From Bacteroidales bacterium UBA3696 (GTDB lineage: Bacteria > Bacteroidota > Bacteroidia > Bacteroidales > Paludibacteraceae), in the NCBI GenBank assembly GCA_002372135.1, contig DFIN01000032.1, positions 70,036-115,922 on the forward strand: DNA of 45,887 bases. The letters are read 5' to 3'. Below are positions 24,556 through 33,161 of this stretch, piece after piece. The notes under the pieces were generated by a model that saw only the letters and a list, made by a program, of their open reading frames with translations, did not search any database and was not told the DNA's origin. Each line of letters starts with the position of its first letter. Position 1 is the stretch's first letter. The translations under genes and the position numbers were made by a program.

Positions 24556-25282
24556 ATTGTAAAATGGTATTAAGTCCTATTAGAACCAAGTTTTTTTCAA
24601 ATCGGAGCGGGTCTTTAACATGATTGAGAATAAAAGGCGCATTACCGCCGGTCAGAAAAACCTCCATATCGTTATTTTTTCTGCCAGCACGCAGAGCACG
24701 TATATACCCTTTCACTTCAAACGCCACTCCCCGAATAACACCAGCCGCGATAGCCTCTCTCGTATTCTTCGCTACGAGGGGAATAAACACATTCTCGTCG
24801 GCTTCTACGAGCGGCAGTTTTTTGCTTAATCGGTGCAAAGACTCCAGCCGCAACTTAATACCGGGGGCTATGTTTCCGCCCAAATAATGCCCTTCCTTGG
24901 TAAGGACATCGTAGGTAATTGCACTCCCGGCATCAATAATCAAGATGTCTTTTTCGGGACAAAGTGCGGCAGCCCCAACAGCCGCAGCCAATCGGTCAAG
25001 CCCTAACGTTTCCGGCGTAGCATAGTCGTTTTGAAGCGGAACGGGAGTATGGTGATCAAACAGCACAAACCGCTCACTCAATCGCTGCATGCCATTCACC
25101 ACCGAAGGTTCTATATTGACAACCGAAGAAATAATACTTTTCTCTATCGGGTAAAGAGCAAACAACTGATTGACATCTGCCAATGTGAACGACTTATATA
25201 TAAAATGCTTGACCAACGTTCCGTTGTGGTCAAACAGAGCCACCTTCGTGCGTGAATTACCCTGATCAATACACAAATGCAT
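24539..25282 (-). CDS. coaX: Type III pantothenate kinase CoaX
   Basis: CoaX carries out the first step of coenzyme A synthesis, pantothenate to 4'-phosphopantothenate. The 247-residue protein begins MHLCIDQGNSRTKVALFD, the phosphate-1 loop (D.GNS..K). Further motifs are TPETLGLDRLAAAVGAAAL (family GxDR motif), ILIIDAGSAITYDVL (canonical DAGTAxT-type phosphate-2 loop, with Ser here) and GGNIAPGIKLRLESLH. The C-terminal VFLTGGNA is the adenosine loop. It is 5 bp after the acyl-CoA ligase stop, a neighbour that consumes CoA, and overlaps the downstream kinase. Confidence 0.95.
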   Translation of the reverse strand: MHLCIDQGNSRTKVALFDHNGTLVKHFIYKSFTLADVNQLFALYPIEKSIISSVVNIEPSVVNGMQRLSERFVLFDHHTPVPLQNDYATPETLGLDRLAAAVGAAALCPEKDILIIDAGSAITYDVLTKEGHYLGGNIAPGIKLRLESLHRLSKKLPLVEADENVFIPLVAKNTREAIAAGVIRGVAFEVKGYIRALRAGRKNNDMEVFLTGGNAPFILNHVKDPLRFEKNLVLIGLNTILQYDTNR

Positions 25283-25287
25283 ACCCG

Positions 25288-26982
25288 TTATTCAATATTA
25301 CTGATGGATGTATAGAGGAATCGTTTGATGGACTTTTTCGGTGTTTTTTCAAATTCGTGCTGAAAGAGTTTGATGCGGGCTATCTGCTCGTAGGCAGCTA
25401 ATTGTTCATTGACCCATTTGCGATTGGTTTCCATCTGTGCCTCCACTTGCTCACGATTCATATTGGCGGCATCCACCTCTTCAAAATTCGGACAAACAAG
25501 GGCAATCAGTTTGCCTTCGTGCTGAATGACAAGCGACTCAAGAACAAACGGCATGTTATTCAGTTTGGCTTCTATTTCTTCCGGATAGATATTTTGTCCG
25601 TTAGCCCCTAACATCATCGTTTTGTTCCGCCCTTTGATATATAGGTAGCCATCGCTATCAATGGTGCCGAGATCGCCCGTTTTGAGCCAACCGTCGGCAG
25701 TGAAAATGCCTTGCGTTGCTTCTTGATTCTTATAGTAGCCTTGCATCACATTTTCTCCCCTCACTTCTATCTCTCCTATCCCTTGCGAATCAGGGTTACT
25801 GATACGTGCTTCCATCAGTCCTTCAAGGGCTTTGCCGCACGAACCGACCCGAAAAGCGGTAGCGGGTATGTAGGATATGAGCGGGGCACATTCGGTCATA
25901 CCATATCCTACGGTGAAAGGGAACTTGATACGATGTAAGAACGCCTCCACCTCAGGATTGAGCGGAGCACCGCCCACTATGACCTCACGAAAACTCCCGC
26001 CAAAAGCCTGCACCAACGAATCACATATTTTTTTATATACCACCTCGTCCAACAAAGGCACTTTGAGCACCCAACTGATTGGTCCGGTGCTGATATGCGG
26101 GACTATCATTTTTTTGTAAATCTTCTCCAACACAAGCGGAACGGTCAGGATTGTGGTGGGTTTGACCTCCGCAAAGGCTTTCAGAAGCACTTTGGGAGCG
26201 GGCGTACGGCCTATCAAGTAAGTATGCCCGCCGGCTGCCAAGCAACTCAACAAGTCAAACGCGCAACCATAGGCATGTGCCAAGGGCAAAAAAGCGACAT
26301 GTCGGCACCCCGGAAAGATGAGCCCTGAGTCAAAAGCCAATTTGATATTACCGGCTAACGCATTGCAAGGAGTTAGAACGCCTTTGCTGAACCCTGTCGT
26401 ACCGCTGGTGTAATTGATGGAAGCAATATCGACATTAGACCGCTCATCAAAATGAACATCAGCAGCCTGTAATCCATTCGGGAAATGATCGCGGTACACG
26501 TCCTCCACCGCCTGCCACGTAAAATCTATACGCGAAGCCCCCGAACCATTCAACACTGTGGCCAACAAGTGGAAATCGGTCAAAGAGAACACGACTTCCA
26601 CATCCAGCATCTGCTCAATATCCAAACCTTCCCAAATCGAATCGGAGATGAACAGCAGTTTGCTTTCGCTATGGTTGATGATATGCAGGGCATCGTTTGG
26701 GCGAAAATCCTGCAATATAGGAACAATGGTAGCGCCATATAGAACAGATGCCAAATAGACGGTTATCCAATTGGAGTTGTTTCGTCCCATCAAGGCTATG
26801 CGATCATTTTTGCGAATTCCGCACGAGCGAAAAATGATATGTAACTTCGCAATTTGCTCTGCCAACTGACCATAAGTCAGCGTCTTATCCGTTCCGTAGT
26901 CCGTAACGGCTTCTCTATCCCAGTTATCGCGCAAACTTCGTTCATAAATCTTGACAAAGTTCCATTGTTCACCGGTTAGCAT
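25288..26982 (-). CDS. AMP-dependent long-chain acyl-CoA ligase/synthetase
   Basis: A 564-residue ANL-superfamily enzyme. It has the AMP-binding P-loop INYTSGTTGFSKGVLTP, then VGYGMTECAPLISYIP and the hinge region GWLKTGDLGTIDSDGYLYIKGRNKTMML, followed by the C-terminal GQNIYPEEIEAKLNNMP. The last part contains a family Lys segment (KTPKKSIKRFLY). It is soluble or peripheral, with no signal peptide. Relatives in the Bacteroidales are annotated as long-chain fatty acid CoA ligases; the chain length cannot be told from the sequence. It lies between the small membrane protein gene and coaX, spaced by 12 and 5 bp. Confidence 0.88.
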   Translation of the reverse strand: MLTGEQWNFVKIYERSLRDNWDREAVTDYGTDKTLTYGQLAEQIAKLHIIFRSCGIRKNDRIALMGRNNSNWITVYLASVLYGATIVPILQDFRPNDALHIINHSESKLLFISDSIWEGLDIEQMLDVEVVFSLTDFHLLATVLNGSGASRIDFTWQAVEDVYRDHFPNGLQAADVHFDERSNVDIASINYTSGTTGFSKGVLTPCNALAGNIKLAFDSGLIFPGCRHVAFLPLAHAYGCAFDLLSCLAAGGHTYLIGRTPAPKVLLKAFAEVKPTTILTVPLVLEKIYKKMIVPHISTGPISWVLKVPLLDEVVYKKICDSLVQAFGGSFREVIVGGAPLNPEVEAFLHRIKFPFTVGYGMTECAPLISYIPATAFRVGSCGKALEGLMEARISNPDSQGIGEIEVRGENVMQGYYKNQEATQGIFTADGWLKTGDLGTIDSDGYLYIKGRNKTMMLGANGQNIYPEEIEAKLNNMPFVLESLVIQHEGKLIALVCPNFEEVDAANMNREQVEAQMETNRKWVNEQLAAYEQIARIKLFQHEFEKTPKKSIKRFLYTSISNIE

Positions 26983-26994
26983 AGGAAAGTTGAT

Positions 26995-27417
26995 TTATTG
27001 TACAGGGAAATCCAAAATCTCATCATTCTGCACGGCAGAAGGTTGCGAACTTACCGACAGGATAGAGTCCACAATAAACTCACTATTCCCGCGCCAAGGA
27101 AGTGTTCCTAAATACCTGCGCCAATGCAACTTGATTTGCTTTGCACTGACATTCTGGATTTGTTCAGCCACACGTTCGTCATCCACCGAGAATTTGAATT
27201 CATTGCTCTGAATGGTAGCGTTGGAGTTCTTGGAGTTGTAGCCGGTCTGAATCATCTTACCTTCGTAGGTTTTGAAGATAAAGCCCTCTTTTTGGAAATA
27301 ATTGATATCCCCTTCATTCACCCCTTCGCTATATACGAAACAGAACTTAAAGAATACAAAGGCAGCAAGAGCCACAACTGCTATGGCTGAAATCCAAAAA
27401 ATGATTTTCTTTTTCAT
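26995..27417 (-). CDS. Small membrane-anchored protein of unknown function
   Basis: A 140-residue protein from ATG at 27417 (MKKKIIFWISAIAVVALAAF), with one N-terminal transmembrane helix (about residues 4-24) followed by FCFVYSEGVNEGDINYF. The soluble domain is beta-rich: EGFIFKTYEGKMIQ, NATIQSNEFKFSV, VAEQIQNVSAKQIKLHWRRYL. It resembles a Bacteroidetes family of similar length that is sometimes annotated, without support, as 6-phosphogluconate dehydrogenase; I see no dinucleotide fold here. Function is unknown. The start of a longer frame at 27483 would overlap the cinA-like gene, so 27417 is preferred. It lies in the operon between cinA and the acyl-CoA ligase. Confidence 0.75.
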   Translation of the reverse strand: MKKKIIFWISAIAVVALAAFVFFKFCFVYSEGVNEGDINYFQKEGFIFKTYEGKMIQTGYNSKNSNATIQSNEFKFSVDDERVAEQIQNVSAKQIKLHWRRYLGTLPWRGNSEFIVDSILSVSSQPSAVQNDEILDFPVQ

Positions 27418-27430
27418 AATCGTGTTGAGT

Positions 27431-28204
27431 TTATTTTGACCTACTGAGTAGGTAAGGTTGAACCAATTGGGTAAGTCGGGCAAATTCGCGTTCTACCACT
27501 TCGACCGTACACTCCCCATAACTACTGAGACGAAGACGTATTTTGCCGTCCTTGGGCAGGTAAGCGAGGTGCAAACCTTGCGGAAGGTTATTCTCCCAAT
27601 CCTCTATCTCGATGGCAAGTGCCGATTCGGGTATGCCATGCACGGTAAGTGTACGATGGTAAATATGAGTGTTGATATGCTGTTTGTGCAGCCATTGTTG
27701 GAGACAGGGTAAGACTTGTTCTTCCATGGCAATCTCCATTTCGCGCGGGACACCGGGCATGGATACCACTATATGGTTATGCTCGTTCCATAACATGATG
27801 GGGGCACTCCCTATTCTGTTGGGCAATATGGTAGCCGATTGGGGCACATACCATTGGGTAGCCGTAAGACGATTCATCACCTGAGGACGATTTTGATACA
27901 AGTGCTCGATATGATCCTTAACCGATGTATCTTCCACCAACGAGGTATGAAAATAGTCGCACAGTACGCGCTTGGTAATGTCATCTTTGGTAGGACCTAA
28001 CCCACCTGTGAGTAATACGATATCAGCCTGTTGCAAGGCAAAGGAAAGTGCTTGTTTGATATGGTCAGCATCATCGTGAACAGAAGTAATCTGATAGACG
28101 GGAACACCTATTTCGTTGAGTTGCTCAGCCATCCACGCCGAGTTGGTATCCACTACTTGGCCAATCAGCAGTTCGTCGCCAATAGTTATGATATGCGCTT
28201 GCAT
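27431..28204 (-). CDS. CinA N-terminal domain protein (molybdopterin-binding type, no amidase domain)
   Basis: A 257-residue protein equal to the first domain of CinA. It starts MQAHIITIGDELLIGQVVDTN and has IVLLTGGLGPTKDDITKRVLCDYF, the MoCF-type phosphate motif. Then come VVSMPGVPREM and the small C-subdomain LHLAYLPKDGKIRLRLSSYG. It stops there: the C-terminal nicotinamide-nucleotide amidase domain of about 150 residues found in full CinA (about 410-420 residues) is missing, with no trace in the following sequence. COG1058-only proteins exist and have ADP-ribose or CoA pyrophosphatase activity in some relatives; that is possible here. I start it at 28204; ATG at 28216 would add four residues. 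Both overlap the DUF3109 stop. Confidence 0.85.
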   Translation of the reverse strand: MQAHIITIGDELLIGQVVDTNSAWMAEQLNEIGVPVYQITSVHDDADHIKQALSFALQQADIVLLTGGLGPTKDDITKRVLCDYFHTSLVEDTSVKDHIEHLYQNRPQVMNRLTATQWYVPQSATILPNRIGSAPIMLWNEHNHIVVSMPGVPREMEIAMEEQVLPCLQQWLHKQHINTHIYHRTLTVHGIPESALAIEIEDWENNLPQGLHLAYLPKDGKIRLRLSSYGECTVEVVEREFARLTQLVQPYLLSRSK

Positions 28205-28773
28205 TGTTTTTTCCATTCGTTTGCAGTTAATTCAAGTTCGTCATACCACGCTTGTCCAAAACGTTGAATAAGCGGTTCGCGCAAAAATCGGTAGAGGGGG
28301 ACATGCTGCTGTTTGCCTAATACGCGAGCCGGATAACATATATCCCATCGGTGGTATTCCACGCCTATTCTGTTCCCTACTTGCGCAAGCCGTATGGGAT
28401 AAAGAGCACACGATATCGGTTTTTTCCAAGCAGTCTTATGCTGTTCATAGGCTTGTTCCAAAAGACATAAACACCGTTTGTTGCTGTCCCTCTGCATAAA
28501 GACACACTCCGCACCATCTACAATGGATAAAACCTGTTCGCCGGACGGGTCACGATAACTTAATCCTTTTTCGTCCACCACTTTTCGAGCTTTTCGCGTC
28601 ATCAAGGGCTTTAGTAAAGGTAGAATCTGCTCTATTTCTTTCAGTTCATCATCCGTGATGGGTGCACCTGCATCTCCTTCCACGCAACATTTGCCGCAGC
28701 ATGCTGCCAAATCACAACAGAACTCCTTTTCCAATACGTCTAAACTGACTAATGTATCTTGGATAAGAAACAT
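28186..28773 (-). CDS. DUF3109 family cysteine-rich protein
   Basis: A 195-residue cytoplasmic protein. It carries a Cys-rich cluster near the N-terminus (EFCCDLAACCGKCCVEGDAG) and further Cys at DGAECVFM, KRCLCLLEQ, ISCALYPIRL and WDICYPA. Such spacing suggests a Zn or Fe-S site, as in the related YkgJ family. The family function is not known. It ends 18 bp inside the cinA-like gene and begins 27 bp downstream of the tyrosine kinase stop, so it probably belongs to the same long transcript. It may have no link to exopolysaccharide. Confidence 0.88.
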   Translation of the reverse strand: MFLIQDTLVSLDVLEKEFCCDLAACCGKCCVEGDAGAPITDDELKEIEQILPLLKPLMTRKARKVVDEKGLSYRDPSGEQVLSIVDGAECVFMQRDSNKRCLCLLEQAYEQHKTAWKKPISCALYPIRLAQVGNRIGVEYHRWDICYPARVLGKQQHVPLYRFLREPLIQRFGQAWYDELELTANEWKKQCKRIS

Positions 28774-28799
28774 ACTTGCTGAGCATTTTTTACGAACGA

Positions 28800-31472
28800 C
28801 TATGTATCGTCATCGTCCATATAATAGTGTACCTCTTCTTTGGGTTGCTTATGGAACAAACGGTTGTAGTACTGACCATATTTATACCGCCAACTATTTT
28901 TCTTTGTTCCATACCCATAACCGTAGCCATAGCCGTAGCCATAACCTCCTCCATGTCCGTACCCGTAGCCGTATGACGAACCGTAACCATACCCATAGCC
29001 GTAACCATATCCGTAACCGCGATGGAAACCTTCGGTAGGAACGTCTGACAATACGAGGTTAATTTTACTGCGATGGTTAATGGCTAATTGTTGTAAAGTC
29101 TGACGACAGAAGGATTTGGACGTTTGCAAGCAACGAATGACAAAGAGCGTCGTGTCCGTTTGCTCAATCACCGAATAGGCATCGGGCACTTGTCCAATAG
29201 GTGATGTATCGATAATGATAAAATCATACTCGGCTTTCAGTTTTTCTAACAATGCGGACAATTTCTCCGAGTGAATCAACTCACCCGGGTTCGGCGGAAT
29301 GGTACCGGCGGGTATGATGTCAAAATCAAAGGGTGCGTGGTGGAGAATAATATCCTCCAGTTGGCAGTCATTGTTCAAGTAATTACTGATACCGGTAGTA
29401 TATTCCACCAATCCTAATTTGGTATGTATATTCGGTTTACGGATATCCAAGTCAATAAGCAATGTTTTCTTACCTGTCATGGCATAGAGTGCCGCCAAGT
29501 TCGAGCACAAGAACGTTTTACCATCGCCTGATTCTGTGGAGGTAACACATAGAGAGATGCCTGTCTTTTTACCCGTAATAAACTCTATTCGTGTGCGCAC
29601 GGCACGCAACATCTCGGCGTATGACGAACGAGGTGAAGCTGTTACCAAAGTGGGATTCTGCGTCTTGGCATGGCGAATAGAGCCAATCAAGCGGAATACG
29701 CTTAGCGATTCGGCTTCCTTAGGAGTACGCACTTTGTCGTTGGTCAGTTCGGTTAAAATAATCAACGCAAGCGGAATAAGCAAACCTATAAGCAGGCAGG
29801 TGGTGGTTGTTTTTTTCTTGCTCTTGGCATTGATAATATACATCGGGCGGGCTCTATCCATTATCTCATTGTCAGGCGTATTGCTGGCTTTCTGAATCTC
29901 CGCCTCGGCGCGTTTTTGAAGGAAGAAAGTATAGTAATTATCGTCCACCCGATAGTTGCGTTCTATGCTAATCATTTCCAGTTCCTTCTCCGGCAGTTTT
30001 TGCATATCCACTTCCACTTCTGCATACCGTTTTTTCAGGTCTTCCTTCTCAATCTCCAACGTGGCACGCATGGACTTGACCACTTCGCCGATTGTGATCT
30101 TTACGTTCTCTATATCGGTAGTCAGTTTGGTATAATACACGTTCTTTTCGCTCAATCCGCCTCGTTGTAATTGTAAGGAGTTGAGTTGGGCAACAAGGCT
30201 GCTCAACGTTCCTTCCGATAGACCTAATGAAGACGGAGAAGCGATGGTTCCCTGTTCAATAGACTGCTGCAGATAGTTAGTAAGATAGTCAAGGTAGGTT
30301 TCCTTGAGGCGCAAGTTCATCTGCTGCTCGTCGTAAGCAGAAATTTTACCCACCAACTGCGAGGCACGCGAACTGACATCAATAAAGTTATTCTGATGCC
30401 TAAACTCAGTCATTGCCCCCTCGCTTTCCTCCAACGACCCTTGTAGGGCAGCCAACTGCTGATTGATAAATTCTATCGATTTATTCGCCACCTCATTTTT
30501 ACGCTCAAGGTTCTGCGCCAAATAAACTTCTGCCAATTTATTGATAAATTCACAATCTCGTTCGGGCGTTTGACCGCTCAATGTCAGGCGCAATACGGAA
30601 CTGCCGTCCATCACAAAATCATGCCGCATACGCGCTTGAAACTCATTGATTAAACCATCGTGCGTACGGAAACGAAAATAGATTTGTCCCGACTGGCTAA
30701 TATGCTCACTGGGCCAGAACGTGGCGGTAAAATAGGGCGACTCAACGCGTTCTCCATAATGCACATCCGCTTCGTAAGGGCGTTTTTCGTCGGTCGAATG
30801 GATATGCATCGTACCATTTCCTTTGAAGGTAATCTGATAGAGCAGTCCCTTTGAACGATTGTCTATATATTCCGGCTCAATCACAACCGGTGTGTTACGA
30901 TATAGGTTACGCGTTTTGAAACGCCCTTGCGAGATGTAATCCACTTGCAAGAATGGTATCGAGTCCACCACCCGCGAAATAAGGTCGTAGGAACCTAAAA
31001 GTACCAACTGGTTGTTTATATTCTTATATACCGGTTCCAATCCGAACCCTTGAAAGAATGCTTGTTGCCCCGTGTATTGACTTCCCGTCTCTTTAATAAG
31101 TATCGTACCACTGGACTCCCACTCCTCTACCCACTTGCGGTTCAGCAATGCTGCCACGCCATACGCCAAAGCCGCCGCTATCACAAACAGATACCAATAA
31201 TGCACCACTCGCACCAACCACTCCATGATATTGAAGTTGCTGCCCGTGTTCTCTTCATCCATCAATGCCCCCGTACTATACGGCGAAGTCAGATACGGGT
31301 TCTGATACGGATTTTGATAGGGGTTCTGCTGGTATGGATTCTGCTGATACGGGTTGCCGTATGGGTTGGTAGGATTATAGGGATTGCTATGATACTCGTG
31401 ATACGGATCAATCAAAGGATTTTGATTGGGATCTTTGTACGGATTGGAGTAATAAGGATTATCTTTAGCCAT
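28800..31472 (-). CDS. Wzc-type polysaccharide co-polymerase / tyrosine autokinase with low-complexity tails
   Basis: An 890-residue inner-membrane protein. Chain-length (Wzz) domain: first helix about residues 86-110 (VHYWYLFVIAAALAYGV), long periplasmic coiled coil with VYLAQNLERKNEVANKSIEF, GNVR-type segment EKELEMISIERNYR and second helix TCLLIGLLIPLALIIL. Cytoplasmic BY-kinase: Walker A STESGDGKTFLCSNLA, Walker A' LIDLDIRKPN and Walker B DFIIIDTSPIG. Such kinases autophosphorylate a C-terminal Tyr cluster to control polymer export. Here that tail is odd: residues 818-855 are a Gly-Tyr repeat with 15 Tyr, followed by six more Tyr and DDDD. The first 63 residues are an Asn-Pro-Tyr repeat before the first helix, which is also unusual. 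The two export lipoproteins lie directly upstream. Confidence 0.93.
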   Translation of the reverse strand: MAKDNPYYSNPYKDPNQNPLIDPYHEYHSNPYNPTNPYGNPYQQNPYQQNPYQNPYQNPYLTSPYSTGALMDEENTGSNFNIMEWLVRVVHYWYLFVIAAALAYGVAALLNRKWVEEWESSGTILIKETGSQYTGQQAFFQGFGLEPVYKNINNQLVLLGSYDLISRVVDSIPFLQVDYISQGRFKTRNLYRNTPVVIEPEYIDNRSKGLLYQITFKGNGTMHIHSTDEKRPYEADVHYGERVESPYFTATFWPSEHISQSGQIYFRFRTHDGLINEFQARMRHDFVMDGSSVLRLTLSGQTPERDCEFINKLAEVYLAQNLERKNEVANKSIEFINQQLAALQGSLEESEGAMTEFRHQNNFIDVSSRASQLVGKISAYDEQQMNLRLKETYLDYLTNYLQQSIEQGTIASPSSLGLSEGTLSSLVAQLNSLQLQRGGLSEKNVYYTKLTTDIENVKITIGEVVKSMRATLEIEKEDLKKRYAEVEVDMQKLPEKELEMISIERNYRVDDNYYTFFLQKRAEAEIQKASNTPDNEIMDRARPMYIINAKSKKKTTTTCLLIGLLIPLALIILTELTNDKVRTPKEAESLSVFRLIGSIRHAKTQNPTLVTASPRSSYAEMLRAVRTRIEFITGKKTGISLCVTSTESGDGKTFLCSNLAALYAMTGKKTLLIDLDIRKPNIHTKLGLVEYTTGISNYLNNDCQLEDIILHHAPFDFDIIPAGTIPPNPGELIHSEKLSALLEKLKAEYDFIIIDTSPIGQVPDAYSVIEQTDTTLFVIRCLQTSKSFCRQTLQQLAINHRSKINLVLSDVPTEGFHRGYGYGYGYGYGYGSSYGYGYGHGGGYGYGYGYGYGYGTKKNSWRYKYGQYYNRLFHKQPKEEVHYYMDDDDT
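28908..29021 (-). repeat. Gly-Tyr codon repeat in the kinase C-terminus
   Basis: About 38 codons encode GY repeats interrupted by SS and HGGG. The DNA shows a loose hexamer (TATGGG/TACGGC type) with third-base variation, so it is not a perfect microsatellite, but it could still vary by slippage. It encodes 15 of the 21 tyrosines in the last 73 residues. Confidence 0.85.
31284..31460 (-). repeat. Asn-Pro-Tyr repeat in the kinase N-terminus
   Basis: Residues 5-63 repeat NPY at short spacing (NPYYSNPYKDP, NPYNPTNPYGN, then four units NPYQ(Q/N)). The cytoplasmic location is predicted because it precedes the first transmembrane helix. It holds at least nine further tyrosines. Confidence 0.8.
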
Positions 31473-31496
31473 ATCAATACGAGATAATAGGGGTTA

Positions 31497-32270
31497 CTAT
31501 TGAGGAATATAGTTGAGTACAGAGATAAGGAGCGCTACTGAACTGGTAATCAGTCCTAAGAACGCAGAATAACTCTCCTGCTTAAAGAATGCGGCAGGTT
31601 CGCGACTGACATATATCAAGTCATTCGGATAGATATAGTAGTACTTGGAATTGATAATCGTATTCGTGCGCAAGTCAAACTCTAACACTTCCGGTTCCTG
31701 GTTTCCATGCGGACGGATGATGCGAACATGCCTTCTATCGCCCGTATTGAGAACGCGACCGGACATAGCCAATGCCTGATAGATGGTCATACGCTCTTTG
31801 TAGATATACTTGACTCCTTTACCTACCTCACCTAAGATAGTGAACTGCTTGTTATAAAGGGCTAATTTGATTTCCGCATCAGGAATAAGTTCGCGCATGT
31901 AACGCTTCACCGTATCTTGTGCCTCCAATTCGGTCAGACCTTCTAAACGGATGGGGGGTAGAAATGGTAAATCCACTGTGCCATCCGAATAAATACGATA
32001 AGAATAGGCATTATTGTTATTATAACCGGTATTACTTCCTAAATTCTGTGCCAACGTTTTACCCAATGTTTCGTCCAAGGTGATGATACGATAGATAATC
32101 TCATCGTTCACCTGCAAGCGATAGGGTTCGTAGCCTACACTATCATAGTGAGGAAGATCCTTACGATCTTGCAACAAACCCACTTGACGATGCCCGTAAC
32201 AACCGGTGAGCAACAGGCTGACAGCCACCAAAATAAAGGGCAATAGGATATGAATAATCTGTTTCTTCAT
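31497..32270 (-). CDS. Wza-like polysaccharide export lipoprotein (second of two)
   Basis: A 257-residue outer-membrane-associated export protein. It has a signal peptide with lipobox LLTGC (MKKQIIHILLPFILVAVSLLLTGC), a polysaccharide export domain with YRLQVNDEIIYRI and DGTVDLPFLPPIRLEGLTELEA, and an SLBB-like part FTILGEVGKGVKYIYKERMTIYQALAMSGRV. The C-terminal LGLITSSVALLISVLNYIP is hydrophobic and would span or embed in a membrane. Its ATG overlaps the upstream paralog by 4 bp. Such proteins form the outer-membrane pore that works with the Wzc-type protein encoded 24 bp downstream. Confidence 0.9.
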   Translation of the reverse strand: MKKQIIHILLPFILVAVSLLLTGCYGHRQVGLLQDRKDLPHYDSVGYEPYRLQVNDEIIYRIITLDETLGKTLAQNLGSNTGYNNNNAYSYRIYSDGTVDLPFLPPIRLEGLTELEAQDTVKRYMRELIPDAEIKLALYNKQFTILGEVGKGVKYIYKERMTIYQALAMSGRVLNTGDRRHVRIIRPHGNQEPEVLEFDLRTNTIINSKYYYIYPNDLIYVSREPAAFFKQESYSAFLGLITSSVALLISVLNYIPQ

Positions 32271-33136
32271 TTCTTGTTGGCTGCATTGATTATACGTTGC
32301 ACAATTCCATATACGAACCCGCCAAATGAGATGGTGGTTGCCACTACGGAGATAGAAGTGGTTATATTGCTTACTCCGAACGCTTTCCCGCGCAGTTGTT
32401 GCACATAGATCACATCGTTGGGTTCCACATAGTAGTACTCCGAGTTGATGATATCCATAGAACGTACATCAAACTCCATCACTCGCGTTTGACCTTCTAT
32501 CTCGCGAATAATCTTCACTTTCGAACGATCAGACCAATCCCCTACATCACCTGCCTGAGCCAAGGCCTCATAGATGGTCATTTTTTCACGGCGGATAGCA
32601 TAATTACCACTACCTCCCTCGCTAATTACGCTATACATTCGCTGCACCACATTCACGTCGGCAGAAACCATCTTAAACTCACCATAATCTTTAATGTAGG
32701 TGCTCAATTCATCCTCTAAGCGCAATTTGACTTGCCGTGTATTCAGCCCATGCACATTCAATCGCCCCACCAACGGAAAATCAATGGTGCCATCCTCTAA
32801 CACAAGATACGTATATAATTCATTGGCATACCCCTGTCCGTATGATGACATGTTGTTATAGTTATTCCAGTTGGATCCTCCACCGATGGCAGTAGAAAAC
32901 AATTTTTGCACCTGTTCGTCCACCGAGTGAACACGTATTTGCAGGCGGTCACCAATGCGGATTTCATAGTCCGAATAAGAAACGGTATCCGGATAAGAAG
33001 GAATATGATTATTCTTCGTCGGTTCCTGCATCAGGTTCACTTGCTTGCTGGTTACGCAGGAAGACAGCAACCCGGTCAAAACAAGGACTACACAAAAGAA
33101 GCAATTACGGAAAAATATGTTTCGTCTTGCAGGCAT
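32267..33136 (-). CDS. Wza-like polysaccharide export lipoprotein (first of two)
   Basis: A 289-residue paralog of the next gene. The signal peptide ends in LLSSC; the export domain shows YEIRIGDRLQIRVHSVDEQ, EDGTIDFPLVGRLNVHGLNTRQ and MYSVISEGGSGNYAIRREKMTIYEALAQAG. A Gly/Asn/Ser-rich insert (GGGSNWNNYNNMSSYG) sits after residue 80. The C-terminus ends with a hydrophobic stretch (SISVVATTISFGGFVYGIV) that could cross the outer membrane. The two copies are clearly divergent and not a recent duplication. Together they may form two rings or serve two polymers. It follows the WlbA-type dehydrogenase by 25 bp. Confidence 0.9.
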   Translation of the reverse strand: MPARRNIFFRNCFFCVVLVLTGLLSSCVTSKQVNLMQEPTKNNHIPSYPDTVSYSDYEIRIGDRLQIRVHSVDEQVQKLFSTAIGGGSNWNNYNNMSSYGQGYANELYTYLVLEDGTIDFPLVGRLNVHGLNTRQVKLRLEDELSTYIKDYGEFKMVSADVNVVQRMYSVISEGGSGNYAIRREKMTIYEALAQAGDVGDWSDRSKVKIIREIEGQTRVMEFDVRSMDIINSEYYYVEPNDVIYVQQLRGKAFGVSNITTSISVVATTISFGGFVYGIVQRIINAANKK

Positions 33137-33161
33137 GAGTTCAGCGTTTATCTCTGTTTAG

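Noticed and set aside
28908..29021. Short tandem repeats that might be a CRISPR array
   Set aside because: The period is six bases, it is in frame and codes for Gly-Tyr, and there are no spacers.
32267..33136. Recent tandem duplication of the export lipoprotein genes
   Set aside because: The two proteins share the domain pattern only; inserts, tails and sequence differ strongly, so the duplication is old.
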